Shown piece by piece: positions 9,124 through 17,678 of a stretch of DNA of 56,856 bases (its first letter is position 1; every line of letters starts with the position of its first letter). Under the pieces are notes generated by a model. It ran no database searches. It was not told where the DNA came from and saw only the letters and a list, made by a program, of their open reading frames with translations. The stretch is from Citreicella sp. C3M06 (GTDB lineage: Bacteria > Pseudomonadota > Alphaproteobacteria > Rhodobacterales > Rhodobacteraceae). The translations under genes were made by a program, and so were the position numbers. The DNA lies in the NCBI RefSeq assembly GCF_018860705.1, contig NZ_JAHKQA010000081.1, forward strand, positions 5,504 through 62,359. Direction: 5' to 3'.

Positions 9124-10581
9124 TCAGGACGTCCATATCCATGACGTATCCTCGGGTGTGAGGCCGACAAGCAGTATGGAAAACTGATCCGTCACCAGCG
9201 TAACCCCAAGTTCACCCGGTATCTCGGAAATCTCGGAGAGGGGCGTGCCGTAGATCTCGATCGTGTCCTCATGAATGCTAAAATCCCGGATGGTATCGGA
9301 TCCGCTGCCGCTGGAAAACACGAACCGATCGGCCCCTGTCCCACCCCAGAGCAGGTCGTCTCCGGCACCTCCGACAAGCATGTCCTCACCAGAGCTGCCA
9401 TGCAGGGTGTCGTCGCCGCCGCCTCCGAAAATCGAGTCGTTCCCCGCGCCGCCCCAGACATAATCGGCGCCCTCAGGGCCAGGCTGGGCGCTGTCGGTGT
9501 ACAAATCGTCGCCGCTGCCCAGCCATGCACGATCCGCGCCCTCGCCGCCGCGGAGGCTATCGTCGCCGTCGCCGCCCCAGAGCTCATCGTTTCCGACGCC
9601 CCCCATGATGCTGTCGTCGCCGTGATCGCCATAAAGCGTATCATCGCCTCCGCCCCCGTGCAGGGTGTCGTCTCCAGCCCCGCCCCAAGCCATGTCAGCC
9701 CCGTAAACGCCGCCCTGCTGCGTGTCGCTATAGAGATCGTCCCCATCTCCGAGCCAACTGCGATCTGCGCCGTTGCCCCCGCGCAGGGTGTCATCGCCAA
9801 GGCCTCCGTAAAGGCGATCCGATTGCGTGTTTCCCAAAAGCAGGTCGCGACCGGCGTTGCCAAGAAGGCTGTCCGCGCCTTCGCCGCCGACAAGGGTGTC
9901 ATCGCCTTCGTTGCCCCAGACGAGGTCTGCGCCGGCCCCGGCCTCGACGAGGTCTGCCCTTGGGCCGCCGACAATGTGGTCGGCCGTATCGCTGGGCAGC
10001 GCCGCCTCGTACCAGCCGCGATCCGCCAGATCCTGCAGGATCAGCCGGGCCACAGACTCGGCGGCGGACTGGCTGATATGCCAAAGGTCCATCGGTGCGG
10101 CAACGTAGGTCTCTGCTGGCAACCTCTCTGCGTCCAGCGGCAGGGCTTGCGTCCAATCGATCACATGGCCGGGCCAGCGCGCAGCCATCTGCGAGGCGAT
10201 GGTCGCAGCAAGACTGCCGGTCCCGGAGGATGTCGGGGAACCGTAGGGCAGGATCGGCGGCAGAATGACAAACCTGCTGTGCCCGATCGCATCAATCGCG
10301 CTCTGAAGTTCAGCCAGATAGCCATCAATATCATAGGCACCATTGCTGAAGCGCAGACCATTCCAGCTGCCATCCCAGATCACCGTCACACCCGACAGCA
10401 GGTCGCTGTCTTCGGGGCTGGTGATACGATCCGCGACGCCTTGCATGGTCGATGATCCCACGGCGGTGCTTACCACCCCGTAGGGTCCGACCAAGGCTGA
10501 AATCTCTGCGGCAAGGCTTACGCCGCTGGCCCCCGCCATCAGACTGTCGCCCTCTAGCCTGAGAAACTGTTGTGAGGGCAT
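9124..10581 (-). CDS. SGNH/GDSL-hydrolase fused to RTX calcium-binding repeats
   Basis: 485 residues. The N-terminal ~190 residues look like an SGNH (GDSL) hydrolase: block I GDSLMAG with Ser13, a central VIWDGSWNG (about 68-75), and block V DLWHIS with Asp165 and His168. From about residue 200 to 425 there are RTX nonapeptides (GGEGADSL, GGAGDDTL types). Within them a unit of about 75 residues occurs twice, each copy carrying an unusual WLGxGDDLYxD insert followed by a GGxxGADxxWGG segment. The last ~60 residues form the expected C-terminal secretion tail. There is no signal peptide, consistent with type I export. The likely role is an extracellular esterase or carbohydrate deacetylase; the substrate is unknown. 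The start has no strong ribosome binding site but places the GDS block at the usual distance. Confidence 0.8.
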   Translation of the reverse strand: MPSQQFLRLEGDSLMAGASGVSLAAEISALVGPYGVVSTAVGSSTMQGVADRITSPEDSDLLSGVTVIWDGSWNGLRFSNGAYDIDGYLAELQSAIDAIGHSRFVILPPILPYGSPTSSGTGSLAATIASQMAARWPGHVIDWTQALPLDAERLPAETYVAAPMDLWHISQSAAESVARLILQDLADRGWYEAALPSDTADHIVGGPRADLVEAGAGADLVWGNEGDDTLVGGEGADSLLGNAGRDLLLGNTQSDRLYGGLGDDTLRGGNGADRSWLGDGDDLYSDTQQGGVYGADMAWGGAGDDTLHGGGGDDTLYGDHGDDSIMGGVGNDELWGGDGDDSLRGGEGADRAWLGSGDDLYTDSAQPGPEGADYVWGGAGNDSIFGGGGDDTLHGSSGEDMLVGGAGDDLLWGGTGADRFVFSSGSGSDTIRDFSIHEDTIEIYGTPLSEISEIPGELGVTLVTDQFSILLVGLTPEDTSWIWTS

Positions 10582-11203
10582 CGGCCATGTCCAAGCAATT
10601 CAAACCGTTGCGAGGAAATGTTTTTCGACGCGAGCTGTCAAGCAAAACAATGCCCTGCTGAATCGCGCTGGCGTGCCCCGAGGGCCGTCGCCTGTGCGAA
10701 AGACGCCGGGCGGATGATTGCCGATGAGGGGCTGGCGACTCGACGTCGAGTCCCTGATCGTTGCCAGCGTGGCCTGACGCCCGATGCCATCGACAGCCCC
10801 GGCCAGCAGGCCGAAGCCGCGCAGAGCCTTCATCAGGCGTTCAATGAAGAGGAAGTTTTCAGCGTTAAGAGGGCGGGGCAGCCACGCCCAGACATGATGC
10901 CGTGACCGGGCTGACCCCGGATGCGGCGGCTGGCTGCCTCATATCGACGCTTTTGATACAAGCCAGTCTTGCGATCTGACGCGGGGCAAACGTCGGGGCG
11001 GGACCCATCGCAACGTGACGCGGCGAAATGGCCTGTGCGTCCAGGGGAAAGACGCACAGGCCTCGTCGGTCCGTGAGTGCCGGAATTGCGAGGGACGGGT
11101 ATGTCGCAGCATCACGATCCCGCCGTATCCAAACGCTAGCACAACCAATAAGAGTGTGACTATGGTAATTTTCGCGCATACGCGGATTTCCGCGCGGCGC
11201 AAT
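10582..11203. other. 622 bp without a recognisable gene
   Basis: Short overlapping frames on both strands have no known motif and no convincing start. A perfect 16-bp palindrome, GACTCGACGTCGAGTC, lies at 10737-10752. The stretch upstream of the SGNH-RTX gene probably contains its promoter, but none stands out. Confidence 0.4.
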
Positions 11204-11833
11204 TTACTTGAAGCTGCGGCTGTCCTTGATCTGATCCCAAGCCCAGACCACCTCTTGCAACTGTTCTTCCTGACTGCGATCGCCGCCGTTCATGTCCGGG
11301 TGCAGCACCTTGATCAGCGCCTTGTAGGCCTTGCGCACATCGGCCTTGGTCTCGGCCCGTTCGACATCGAGGATCTCCAGCGCCCTCTTTTCGGTCGGGG
11401 GCAGGCGGCGGCCACCGCCGGTCGGCGCATTGCGCCCCGGGTTGCGCGTGGCGTTGTCGCCCAGCACCTGATGCGGGTCTTCGATGCCAAGCCGGGCCCA
11501 GGCGCGGGCCTCGGGGTCGCGGTAATCCTTGGTCTTGCGCTCCCACACCTTGTCGGAGCTTTGCTGCGCGTTCATCTCGGCTTCGGTCTTGCCGTCAAAG
11601 AAGCTCCAGCGCGCGTTATACTCGCGCACGTGGTCCTTGCAGAACCAGAAGAAGTCATCCAGCACGTCGGGCGCCTTGGGGGCACGGAATTTGCCCGGCT
11701 CGTTGCAACCGTCATGGTCGCAGATGCGGGTAGAGGTCTCCTGCTCGCCGGTCATCCCGCGGCGGCCCCGCGGGTTCTTCTTCTTAGAAGACTTCACCGA
11801 CATATCGAAACCGAAGGGGTCGCTTTTGCTCAT
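11204..11833 (-). CDS. J-domain (DnaJ-like) co-chaperone
   Basis: 209 residues. The C-terminal ~65 residues form a J domain (ALEILDVERAETKADVRKAY, then KVLHPDMNGGD with the HPD tripeptide that stimulates DnaK). The N-terminal part is lysine-rich. It carries a CDHDGCNEPGKFRAPKAP segment with spaced Cys/His residues, possibly a small metal site, and WFCKDHVREYN. This is the roseobacter single-J-domain family rather than canonical DnaJ: there is no G/F region or zinc finger. The ATG at 11833, with AAGG upstream, is preferred over an in-frame ATG 39 bases earlier. It is divergent from bolA with a 74-bp gap. Confidence 0.85.
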   Translation of the reverse strand: MSKSDPFGFDMSVKSSKKKNPRGRRGMTGEQETSTRICDHDGCNEPGKFRAPKAPDVLDDFFWFCKDHVREYNARWSFFDGKTEAEMNAQQSSDKVWERKTKDYRDPEARAWARLGIEDPHQVLGDNATRNPGRNAPTGGGRRLPPTEKRALEILDVERAETKADVRKAYKALIKVLHPDMNGGDRSQEEQLQEVVWAWDQIKDSRSFK

Positions 11834-11907
11834 GGTCTTACCTTTTCGACTCGGACGAGGGAGTTTAGACAATTGGACGACGGATTGAAGAGGGCAGGAG
11901 CCGAAAA

Positions 11908-12171
11908 GTGACGCGAGCCGAAGAAATCGAAACCCGCCTGCGGGCGGCGTTCACCCCGACAGAGCTGGTCATCCGCAACGACAGCGCGCAACACGCCGGA
12001 CATGCCGGGGCGGATGGCGATCCCACCGGCGAAAGCCATTTCCACGTGCGCATGCGCGCCCCGGCCATGGCTGATCTGAACCGGCTGGCGCGCCATCGGG
12101 CGGTGCATGGCGCGCTTGGCCCGGATCTGACCCGAGATATCCACGCGCTGTCGCTCGATCTCGACGCCTGA
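11908..12171 (+). CDS. BolA-family protein
   Basis: 87 residues, the full length of a BolA/IbaG protein. Landmarks are the N-terminal helix (EEIETRLRAAFTP), an extended HAGHAG stretch, the conserved ESHFHVRM strand and the C-terminal HGALGPDLTRDIHALSL, in which the second invariant His pairs with a glutaredoxin-bound iron-sulfur cluster in this family. It probably works with a monothiol glutaredoxin in iron-sulfur handling. Translation starts at GTG 11908, seven bases after AGGAG. Confidence 0.9.
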   Translation: MTRAEEIETRLRAAFTPTELVIRNDSAQHAGHAGADGDPTGESHFHVRMRAPAMADLNRLARHRAVHGALGPDLTRDIHALSLDLDA

Positions 12172-12199
12172 AATACGGGGCATCGGTTCGCCCGCACAT

Positions 12200-12616
12200 T
12201 CAGCTTGCGGGCGGGCGCTCTTCGGTTTTGGGCTCTGCGGGGGGCTCGCGCGATTGATCCTCGTCGGTGGACGGCGGGGTCGGCTCCAGCCGCAGCGGCC
12301 CGCTGACCGGCGGCGCATTTTCCGAGCCGCGCGCAAGGTCGGCGGCAGAGGCCAGCCTGCGCCCTTCAAGCGAGGCGGGCGCGGCGCGGGCGCGGCGGAA
12401 CACCAGCAGATTGCGCCAGACGTTTGCGGTCGAGGTCAGGCCGCTGCGTTCCTCGCTGGGCAGGGTTTCGGCGCGCAGATATTCCCAGCCCTGCGCCGCC
12501 ATGTCGTTCATCGCCCGTTCGATGGCATGGGCGAAGCGTCCTTCGGCGGATTTCACACCGCGCGCCTTCTCGCCCTTCTGGGGGGCGGGGACGACCTTGT
12601 ACTCGTAGCTTGTCAT
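12200..12616 (-). CDS. DUF4177-domain protein
   Basis: 138 residues. The first ~75 residues match DUF4177 (TSYEYKVVPAP, then MNDMAAQGWEYLRAETLP and NLLVFRR), a small beta-rich domain of unknown function. The remaining ~60 residues are proline-, glutamate- and arginine-rich and probably disordered. The ATG at 12616 begins the conserved domain; an upstream extension of the frame has no family similarity. It converges with bolA (28-bp gap). Confidence 0.75.
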   Translation of the reverse strand: MTSYEYKVVPAPQKGEKARGVKSAEGRFAHAIERAMNDMAAQGWEYLRAETLPSEERSGLTSTANVWRNLLVFRRARAAPASLEGRRLASAADLARGSENAPPVSGPLRLEPTPPSTDEDQSREPPAEPKTEERPPAS

Positions 12617-12686
12617 GCTGGACCGCTCTTGTTTCGTCGCGCGCACCCTATCAGGGCCGCGCGGGGGCGTCACCCATGCGCCGCGC

Positions 12687-12721
12687 AAAAAGCGGGAAAC
12701 GGCTTATGGGCCGCTTCCCGC
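12687..12721 (-). terminator. Rho-independent terminator after ackA
   Basis: On the minus strand a 12-bp stem (GCGGGAAGCGGC with GCCGTTTCCCGC, one G-T pair) closes a 6-base loop and is followed by TTTTT at 12691-12687. It lies about 140 bp past the acetate kinase stop. Confidence 0.8.
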
Positions 12722-12861
12722 CGAAGGTCTGAAATGTCATGGCAGCTAAGCAGTTTCGACCGCGCCCGATCAATTCTGGATGCGGCGCCGAGCGTCTCAC
12801 GGACCCGGTAACACAAGCCTAACACCGGCGTGAGGCGCGGCGCAGTCAGGTTTTCCCTACG

Positions 12862-14085
12862 TCAGCGCTGATCGGGGCCCGGTATACCCGACCCGCCTTG
12901 GCGCATCTCGACAAAGGTCTTGGCGGCGCGGGCGATCACCAGCTCTTCGTTGGTGGGGATCACCATGATCCGCGCGCGGCTCAGATCGGTCGAGATCATC
13001 GTATCGCCCGCCGCGTTGCGCTCGCGGTCAAGCTCGAGCCCGATCCAGCCCATGCCCTCGCAGACGCGTTCGCGGATCAGGCGTGAATTTTCGCCGATGC
13101 CGCCGCAGAACACCAGCGCGTCAAGCCCGCCAAGCGCCGCCGCAAGCCCGCCCAGCTCGCGCCGGATGCGAAAGACGAAATAGTCGATGGCCTCGTTGGC
13201 CTGCGCCGTTCCAGCGGCTTCAAGCGCGCGCATGTCGTTGCTCAGCCCCGACAGGCCAAGCAGGCCGGATTTGCTGTAGAACATCTCGCGCACCTCGTCG
13301 ATGCTCATGCCTTCCTGCTGCACGAGGTAAAAGATGACGCCGGGGTCGATCTGCCCGGTGCGCGTGCCCATCGGCAGCCCGTCCAGCGCGGTAAAGCCCA
13401 TGGTCGAGGCCACCGAGCGGCCATTGATCATGCCGCACATCGACGCGCCATTGCCCAGATGGGCAACGATCACCCGCCCGTCGTGGATCAGCGGGGCGAT
13501 GCGTTTCAGCTCGCCGCCGATGTAGTCATAGGACAGCCCGTGAAAGCCGTAACGGCGCACGCCCTTGTCGTAATACGCGCGGGGCAGGGCAAAGACGTCG
13601 TTGACCTTGGGGTGGGTGCGGTGAAAGGCGGTGTCGAAACAGGCGACCTGAAGCGCGTCGGGGAAGGCCTCGATGGCGGCCTCGATGCCCGCAAGGTTGT
13701 GTGGCTGGTGAATCGGCGCAAAGGGGGACAGGCGGCGCAGCTCTTCCATCACCTCGGGGGTGAGCCGCATCGGGCGGTCATAGCTTGGCCCGCCATGCAC
13801 CACGCGGTGACCGACGGCCGTGGCCTTTGCCTCGGGGAAATGCTGGCGCAGCACGGCCAGCGCGGTGGCCAGCGCCGATTTGTGATCGCGGGCCTCGGCC
13901 GGGGTCAGATCGCGGCTGAGGGGCGGCATGCCGGGGCCGAAACTGGCCTTCAGCTTCGGGGTCTTGCCGATGGACTCGATCAGCCCGACGGCCATTTCGA
14001 CCGGCGCGGCGCCAATCGAGAACAGCCCGAACTTGAGCGAGGAAGATCCGGCGTTGAGGGTCAGCGCCACGGGGGTGTTGGTCAT
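12862..14085 (-). CDS. ackA: Acetate kinase
   Basis: 407 residues, normal length. It interconverts acetate plus ATP with acetyl phosphate plus ADP in the cytoplasm. Visible signatures are LTLNAGSSSLKFGLFS at the N-terminus, GHRVVHGG, CFDTAFH with the catalytic Asp, HLGNGASMCGMINGRS (ATP site), MGTRTGQIDPGVIFYL, and FCGGIGENS near the C-terminus. It follows fabI with a 14-bp gap and has GGAG before the ATG, so the two are co-transcribed. No phosphotransacetylase gene is in the window, although pta often accompanies this pair in relatives. Confidence 0.95.
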   Translation of the reverse strand: MTNTPVALTLNAGSSSLKFGLFSIGAAPVEMAVGLIESIGKTPKLKASFGPGMPPLSRDLTPAEARDHKSALATALAVLRQHFPEAKATAVGHRVVHGGPSYDRPMRLTPEVMEELRRLSPFAPIHQPHNLAGIEAAIEAFPDALQVACFDTAFHRTHPKVNDVFALPRAYYDKGVRRYGFHGLSYDYIGGELKRIAPLIHDGRVIVAHLGNGASMCGMINGRSVASTMGFTALDGLPMGTRTGQIDPGVIFYLVQQEGMSIDEVREMFYSKSGLLGLSGLSNDMRALEAAGTAQANEAIDYFVFRIRRELGGLAAALGGLDALVFCGGIGENSRLIRERVCEGMGWIGLELDRERNAAGDTMISTDLSRARIMVIPTNEELVIARAAKTFVEMRQGGSGIPGPDQR

Positions 14086-14099
14086 CTGTCTGGCTCCGG

Positions 14100-14864
14100 T
14101 CAGGCGGTGATGGAATAGCCACCATCGATTTCGTGCACGCCGCCGGTGAGGTGGCTGGCCTCGGGCGCGGCGAGGAAGGCGGCCATGGCGCCGACGTCTT
14201 CGATGCTGGCAAGCAGGTGCATCGGGGCGCGGTCTGTGGCGTCGGCCAGCATCCGGTCGAATTCGCCGATGCCCGATGCGGCGCGCGTCTTCAGCGGCCC
14301 CGGCGACAGGGCGTGCACCGAAATGCCCTTGTCGCCCAGTTCGGCGGCGGCGTAGCGTACGGCGGATTCAAGCGCGGCCTTCACCGGCCCCATGATGTTG
14401 TAATTCTTGACCACCCGTGTCGAGCCGGAAAACGACACGGTCAGGCAGGTGCTCCCCCGGCCCATCAGCGGCTCGGCCAGCCGGATCATCCGCAGGAAAC
14501 TGTGCACCGACACATCCATCGCCATGCCGAAGCCATCGGCGCTGGCGTCGATGACGCGCCCGTGCAGGTCGTCCATCGGGGCGAAGGCGATGGAATGCAG
14601 CAGCGTGTCGAGCTTGCCCCATTTTTCTGTAATCTGTGCCATCACCGCTTCGAGCTCGCCTGGTGCGCTGACGTTCATCGGCGCGATGATCTGCGCGCCA
14701 AGCTCTTCGGCCAGAGGGCGGACAAAGCGTTCGGCCTTGTCGTTGAGATAGGTGATGGCAAGGTCGGCGCCCTGCGCACGCAGCGCCTTGGCGCAGCCGT
14801 AGGCGATGGAATGCTCGTTGGCGATGCCGACGATCAGGGCCTTTTGCCCGGCAAGTGAGAACAT
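14100..14864 (-). CDS. fabI: Enoyl-[acyl-carrier-protein] reductase (NADH)
   Basis: 254 residues, a short-chain dehydrogenase/reductase of the FabI type. The cofactor loop reads ALIVGIANEHSIAYGCAKAL, followed by LHSIAFAP. The catalytic Tyr and Lys are spaced Y-x6-K in YNIMGPVK, and SPGPLKTRAASGIGEF is the substrate loop. It reduces the trans-2-enoyl-ACP double bond in fatty acid elongation. AAAGGG precedes the ATG. Its pairing with ackA rather than with other fatty-acid genes suggests a second, specialised FabI copy; that is inference. Confidence 0.9.
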   Translation of the reverse strand: MFSLAGQKALIVGIANEHSIAYGCAKALRAQGADLAITYLNDKAERFVRPLAEELGAQIIAPMNVSAPGELEAVMAQITEKWGKLDTLLHSIAFAPMDDLHGRVIDASADGFGMAMDVSVHSFLRMIRLAEPLMGRGSTCLTVSFSGSTRVVKNYNIMGPVKAALESAVRYAAAELGDKGISVHALSPGPLKTRAASGIGEFDRMLADATDRAPMHLLASIEDVGAMAAFLAAPEASHLTGGVHEIDGGYSITA

Positions 14865-14993
14865 CTGTCGATCCCTTTGAGTCGTTAGGCCGTTTTGTCC
14901 TCCCCAACGTGGCCCTTAGACCCGGCGCGTGGCGATTCTGCATTGCGACAAATCAAGTGAGACCGCTGATCGGGACCAATAATCAGGCACAGG

Positions 14994-15692
14994 TCAGGCG
15001 GAGGCGAAGCCAGACCGCAAAAACCGCACCCTTGCGCCCGTGCCTTTGGGGTCGATCCCGAACAGGCTTGGTCGTGCCTCGAAATAGCCGCGCCACGACC
15101 CTTCTGGCAGGTCCTTGAGCACGGTTCCCTGCAGGTGGTGAATCCGTCCGCCGAATTCTGACAAAAGCATACCTTTGCCTTGTTCACTGTGCTTGGCGAT
15201 GAGCAGTTTTATGGCTTCGTCAAGTTGCGAGGGGCGTCGCGTCGGCGGCACCGGCTTTGCGCTCGCGTCAATTGCCGGCTGTGCTTCGGTCGGGAGCTCG
15301 AAGAAATCCGAGCAGGCCGCGCGAAACTGTTCCGGTGCCTTTCGCTCTCCGACACCGACGACCTTGGCGCCGCGCTCTCGCAGGCGCTGCGCAACATGGG
15401 TGAAATCGCTGTCCGATGTGGCAAGCACAAATGTCTCGATGCCGAGGGCCAGAGCCAGTTCCATCGCATCGATGCTCATCAGCAGATCGGTGGCGTTCTT
15501 GCCGCCGCCCGCATGGACGAACCGCCAGCCGGGGGCTTTCAGCCAATCCGAACCGCCAGCCATCACGCCATAGACCCGGGCAACGTCAAGCTGTCCGATG
15601 CTGCGGGCGGCCCGCAGAATGCGCGCGGCATGTTTCGGTGAGATATTATCGCCGTCGACAAGCGCGGCGGCGCGGGATGGAAGGGTGTTCAT
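14994..15692 (-). CDS. NYN-domain (LabA/DUF88) putative RNase with OST-HTH/LOTUS domain
   Basis: 232 residues. Residues ~5-145 form a NYN/PIN-like domain: AALVDGDNISP with the first acidic residue, GGKNATDLLMSIDAMELA with the central Asp, and FVLATSDSDFTHVAQRLRE with paired acidic residues. After a short Pro-rich linker the C-terminal ~70 residues look like an OST-HTH/LOTUS RNA-binding domain (QLDEAIKLLIAKH, MLLSEFGGRIH, YFEARPSLFGID). A role in RNA processing is inferred. The start is uncertain: an ATG nine bases upstream is in frame, and neither has a strong ribosome binding site. Confidence 0.78.
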   Translation of the reverse strand: MNTLPSRAAALVDGDNISPKHAARILRAARSIGQLDVARVYGVMAGGSDWLKAPGWRFVHAGGGKNATDLLMSIDAMELALALGIETFVLATSDSDFTHVAQRLRERGAKVVGVGERKAPEQFRAACSDFFELPTEAQPAIDASAKPVPPTRRPSQLDEAIKLLIAKHSEQGKGMLLSEFGGRIHHLQGTVLKDLPEGSWRGYFEARPSLFGIDPKGTGARVRFLRSGFASA

Positions 15693-15756
15693 GACGAACA
15701 TCTGATGCAGGGTTGCGGCGAAATTTCGGCAAATACCGGGAAGTTCCACGCCCATG

Positions 15757-15790
15757 AAAAAGGGGGCGAGCCTTGCGGCCCGCCCCCTTC
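15757..15790 (-). terminator. Rho-independent terminator of the amt operon
   Basis: On the minus strand AAGGGGGCG pairs with CGCCCCCTT around a 12-base loop, followed by T residues. It lies 23 bases after the stop of the 54-residue membrane protein gene, closing the amt transcript. Confidence 0.75.
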
Positions 15791-15812
15791 GTTCTCGCGT
15801 GACCAAGGGATG

Positions 15813-15977
15813 TCAGTGCGAATTATAGGCGTGCTTCTCATGCACGGCAGCGATGACGACCGTGCCGAAGGTGATGACCGCAGCCAGCAGCAGGAACAAC
15901 ATCATGACTGCGGGCTTGTCGGCGAAGGTAAAGACCGCTTCGGCCCCGTCCCAGCTGGTGATCGGAGAGGTGTTCAT
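15813..15977 (-). CDS. 54-residue single-span membrane protein downstream of amt
   Basis: A small gene 15 bp after the amt stop, in the same direction, with AAAGGA seven bases before its ATG and a terminator after it. The product starts MNTSPITSWDGAEAVFTFAD. It has one hydrophobic helix of about 24 residues (AVMMLFLLLAAVITFGTVVIAA) and ends in a short charged tail, HEKHAYNSH. I do not recognise a family. The tight spacing suggests it is made with the ammonium transporter and may be an accessory subunit or regulator of it. Confidence 0.75.
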   Translation of the reverse strand: MNTSPITSWDGAEAVFTFADKPAVMMLFLLLAAVITFGTVVIAAVHEKHAYNSH

Positions 15978-15992
15978 AAGATCTGTCCTTTC

Positions 15993-17348
15993 TTATTCGG
16001 CAGGGGCGGCAGCAACGCCGGCCGGAGTGGCCACGTTGATCGGCCCGGTGACGTAGTTTTCGGGATAGGCCGAGACCGGCACCTTGACGATGTCCAGACC
16101 CTTTTCCTGAATGTGATCCGGCACGCGCAGCAATCCGACAGCGTTCAGCACGAAGGACACGACATAGCCGGGCAGGAAGCCCAGCACCGCCATGGTGGCC
16201 GCGCCGACGATCTGGCCCCAGAGCGAAACCGGGGGCATGCCGTCGATGTTGGGATAGCCGCCGGCAAAGATGCCGCAGGCCACCACGCCGATCAGGCCGC
16301 CGATGCCATGCACCGGGAAGGCGCCAACCGCATCGTCGATGCCCATCTTTTCAAGCCAGACCGCAACCATCGGCACGACGAAGCCTGCAAAGGTGCCCAG
16401 AACGAAGGCAACCGGCGGGTAGTAGACATCAAGACCGGAAGCCGCCGCAAAGATGCCGATCAGCGCGCCGGACATCATCCAGAACGGATCGCGGGTCTTG
16501 ACCCATGCCCCGATGATGCCGCCAGCCATGCCCATCAGCGTGTTGAAGGCGAATGCCGACAGCGTGGTGGGCTGGCCGTAGATGTTGATCCACTGCTCGC
16601 CGGGCATGTAGATGATGCAGCCGCCAAGAAAGCCGAAGAAGCCGACGATGATCAGCATCAGGCCGGTGATGGTGAAGGGCACGTTATGCGCAAAGATCGC
16701 ATTGGCGCTGCCGTCCGAGTTGAATTTTCCGACGCGCGGCCCAAGGTTCAGCAGCACGCCAAGCGCAAAGAAGCCCGCGACCATGTGCACGACGCCCGCC
16801 GCACCCACGTCATGATAGCCGAACTTGACGGTCAGCCAGCCCTGCGGGTGCCAGCCCCATGCGCCGCCAAGGATCCAGACCACCGATCCCAGCAGGATGG
16901 CAAGGATCAGGAAGCCCGCGGTCTGGATGCGCTCGATCACCGCGCCCGAGAAAATCGAGGCGGTGGTGGCGGCAAACAGCGTGAAGGCCGCCCAGAAGAT
17001 GCCGGTGGCGTTGTCGGTCAGGTTCGGACCCATCGACAATTCCCACGGCAGGCCCGCCGCGTCATCGGCCGGCAGCAGGCCGTTGTAGAACGACAGGTAG
17101 ATGTACCAGCCGAAGAAATAGAAGGTCGGCACCATGAAGGCGAAGGCGAGGATGTTCTTGATCCCCGATGCCAGCACGTTCTTGACCCGGCTTGCGCCCA
17201 TCTCGTAGGCCAGAAAGCCTGCGTGGATGGCGATCATCAGCGCGGTACACCACCAGTAGAAGATTTCCGAATTGATCGTGCCCGACATCGCGGTGCTGCT
17301 TTCTAGCGCAGCAAGCCGTTCTGTCAGGGCGGCGAGTTCCTGTTCCAT
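15993..17348 (-). CDS. amt: Ammonium transporter
   Basis: 451 residues of the Amt/MEP/Rh family. The N-terminal 25 residues (MEQELAALTERLAALESST) form a short amphipathic, coiled-coil-like segment not typical of E. coli AmtB. Eleven membrane spans follow. Landmarks are FYWWCTALMIAIHAGFLAYE, AFTLFAATTASIFSGAVIER, VVHMVAGFFALGVLLNLGPR with the first pore His, and VGAFPVHGIGGLIGVVACGIFAGG with the second pore His. The ATG at 17348 has AGGAC upstream; the frame stays open far beyond it only as antisense of the neighbouring ligase gene. It is divergent from the glutamine-synthetase-like gene and lies next to amine-degradation genes that release ammonium or use methylammonium. Confidence 0.93.
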   Translation of the reverse strand: MEQELAALTERLAALESSTAMSGTINSEIFYWWCTALMIAIHAGFLAYEMGASRVKNVLASGIKNILAFAFMVPTFYFFGWYIYLSFYNGLLPADDAAGLPWELSMGPNLTDNATGIFWAAFTLFAATTASIFSGAVIERIQTAGFLILAILLGSVVWILGGAWGWHPQGWLTVKFGYHDVGAAGVVHMVAGFFALGVLLNLGPRVGKFNSDGSANAIFAHNVPFTITGLMLIIVGFFGFLGGCIIYMPGEQWINIYGQPTTLSAFAFNTLMGMAGGIIGAWVKTRDPFWMMSGALIGIFAAASGLDVYYPPVAFVLGTFAGFVVPMVAVWLEKMGIDDAVGAFPVHGIGGLIGVVACGIFAGGYPNIDGMPPVSLWGQIVGAATMAVLGFLPGYVVSFVLNAVGLLRVPDHIQEKGLDIVKVPVSAYPENYVTGPINVATPAGVAAAPAE

Positions 17349-17678
17349 TGTCCTATTGTCCCCATTGGTCTGTTTGCGGGATGTATCTTTTGACAGGGCT
17401 TGTGCTCGCCCCTGCGCCCCACAGTGAAGAAAGTTTCCTGTCGGCAAATCTCGGCATGGGGCGGGGGTAGAGGAATCCCCAGTATTGTTCGATCCAAGGC
17501 AAAATCGCCGTGTGTTTGCGCAATTTGGCGGCGCTGTGCAAATCATGCCTGCCTGTTGGGCAGGCGAATCTACCCATGAGAATAAAAATTTCCCGTTAGG
17601 AATAACTTTCACTGGACAGAATGCGAGTCGCCAAGGCTGTCTTTGGGTCAGACAAGGACACAGCAGGGACGCGAATTC
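17349..17678. promoter_or_regulatory. 330-bp divergent control region between amt and the GS-like/P450 operon
   Basis: No gene. It contains an inverted repeat TTTGCGCA (17513-17520) / TGTGCAAA (17533-17540), whose half-site centres lie 20 bp apart, two helical turns. A GC-rich hairpin, GCCTGCC-TGTTG-GGCAGGC, lies at 17545-17563. An interrupted TTCC/GGAA repeat lies near 17590. A site for a nitrogen regulator such as NtrC would be expected here, but the strict NtrC consensus is not present and no clear sigma-54 promoter is visible. Confidence 0.4.

Noticed and set aside
17545-17563. Hairpin read as an intrinsic terminator
   Set aside because: No T-run on either strand and it lies in a divergent promoter region, so termination is unlikely.
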